From assembly GCA_905221605.1 (NCBI GenBank), contig CAJNDS010002351.1, positions 162,501-226,500 of the forward strand: a stretch of DNA of 64,000 nucleotides. The letters run 5' to 3'. Source of the stretch: Symbiodinium natans (lineage: Eukaryota; Sar; Dinophyceae; Suessiales; Symbiodiniaceae). Shown here piece after piece: positions 63,953 through 64,000 of the stretch. Within the stretch, counting starts at the first letter, position 1, and the number at the start of each line of letters is the position of its first letter. The notes beneath the pieces were generated by a model. The model worked only from the letters and a program-made list of their open reading frames with translations. It was not told the origin of the DNA and did no database searches. Made by a program: the position numbers and the translations under genes.

Positions 63953-64000
63953 GTGTCAGGGTTTTAGAGTACGGGCCACTGCAGGGGTTGAAAGCCCGCA

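Noticed and set aside
1-64000. CRISPR array, rRNA, tRNA, bacterial operon or prophage
   Set aside because: Repeats lack regular unique spacers and no RNA gene signature was recognised by eye. Gene structure is eukaryotic throughout.

Overview
This is a window of a complex eukaryotic nuclear genome, most likely a dinoflagellate. Short runs of the heptamer TTTAGGG/CCCTAAA and degenerate versions occur everywhere and in both orientations. Protein-coding information sits in exons of about 20-80 bp separated by introns of hundreds to thousands of bases. Most intron donors I infer are GC or GA rather than GT, and nearly all acceptors read AG|G. GC/GA donors and AG|G acceptors are known features of dinoflagellate genes. 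Long-ORF analysis misses almost all the genes. I found them by reading small islands between the repeats for family motifs and checking that codon phase is kept at every junction.

Four coding units are well supported, all on the + strand. (1) An 8-oxoguanine DNA glycosylase (OGG1, HhH-GPD family) runs from at least 2446 to about 52.1 kb in at least 23 exons. The GQSF, YFGL, SQNNN, GYRA, GIGAKVADC, PVDVHVW, AGWAHS and VLFGAEL motifs all appear in the family order, and the catalytic Lys and Asp are both present. (2) An intronless 422-codon ORF (4677-5945) lies inside OGG1 intron 3. It carries two tandem PD-(D/E)XK nuclease-like domains. (3) A complete small ankyrin-repeat gene (20971-28727, 10 exons, 167 codons) lies in the 26.6-kb OGG1 intron 15. 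(4) A malonyl-CoA:ACP transacylase (FabD/MAT, 30134-45374, 19 of probably 20 exons) lies in the same intron. That intron separates the OGG1 catalytic Lys and Asp codons. The layout is either nested genes in the same orientation or an assembly join through repeats, and the sequence alone cannot decide between these.

Downstream of 52 kb are a BED-type zinc-finger fragment (53999-54600), an unrecognised minus-strand gene (60971-61464) and several unassigned mini-exons (57.8, 60.05, 62.05, 63.07 and 63.8 kb). The rest is repeats: telomere-like arrays, at least five families of short inverted-repeat (MITE-like) elements, a 252-bp direct repeat flanking a 51-bp minisatellite, a 21-bp minisatellite with an inverted block, a cluster of 18-bp ATCGAT-centred palindromes, G-rich hairpin repeats, a 62-nt G run, and two AT-rich islands of foreign-looking composition. 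I saw no rRNA, tRNA, CRISPR array or bacterial-type operon.
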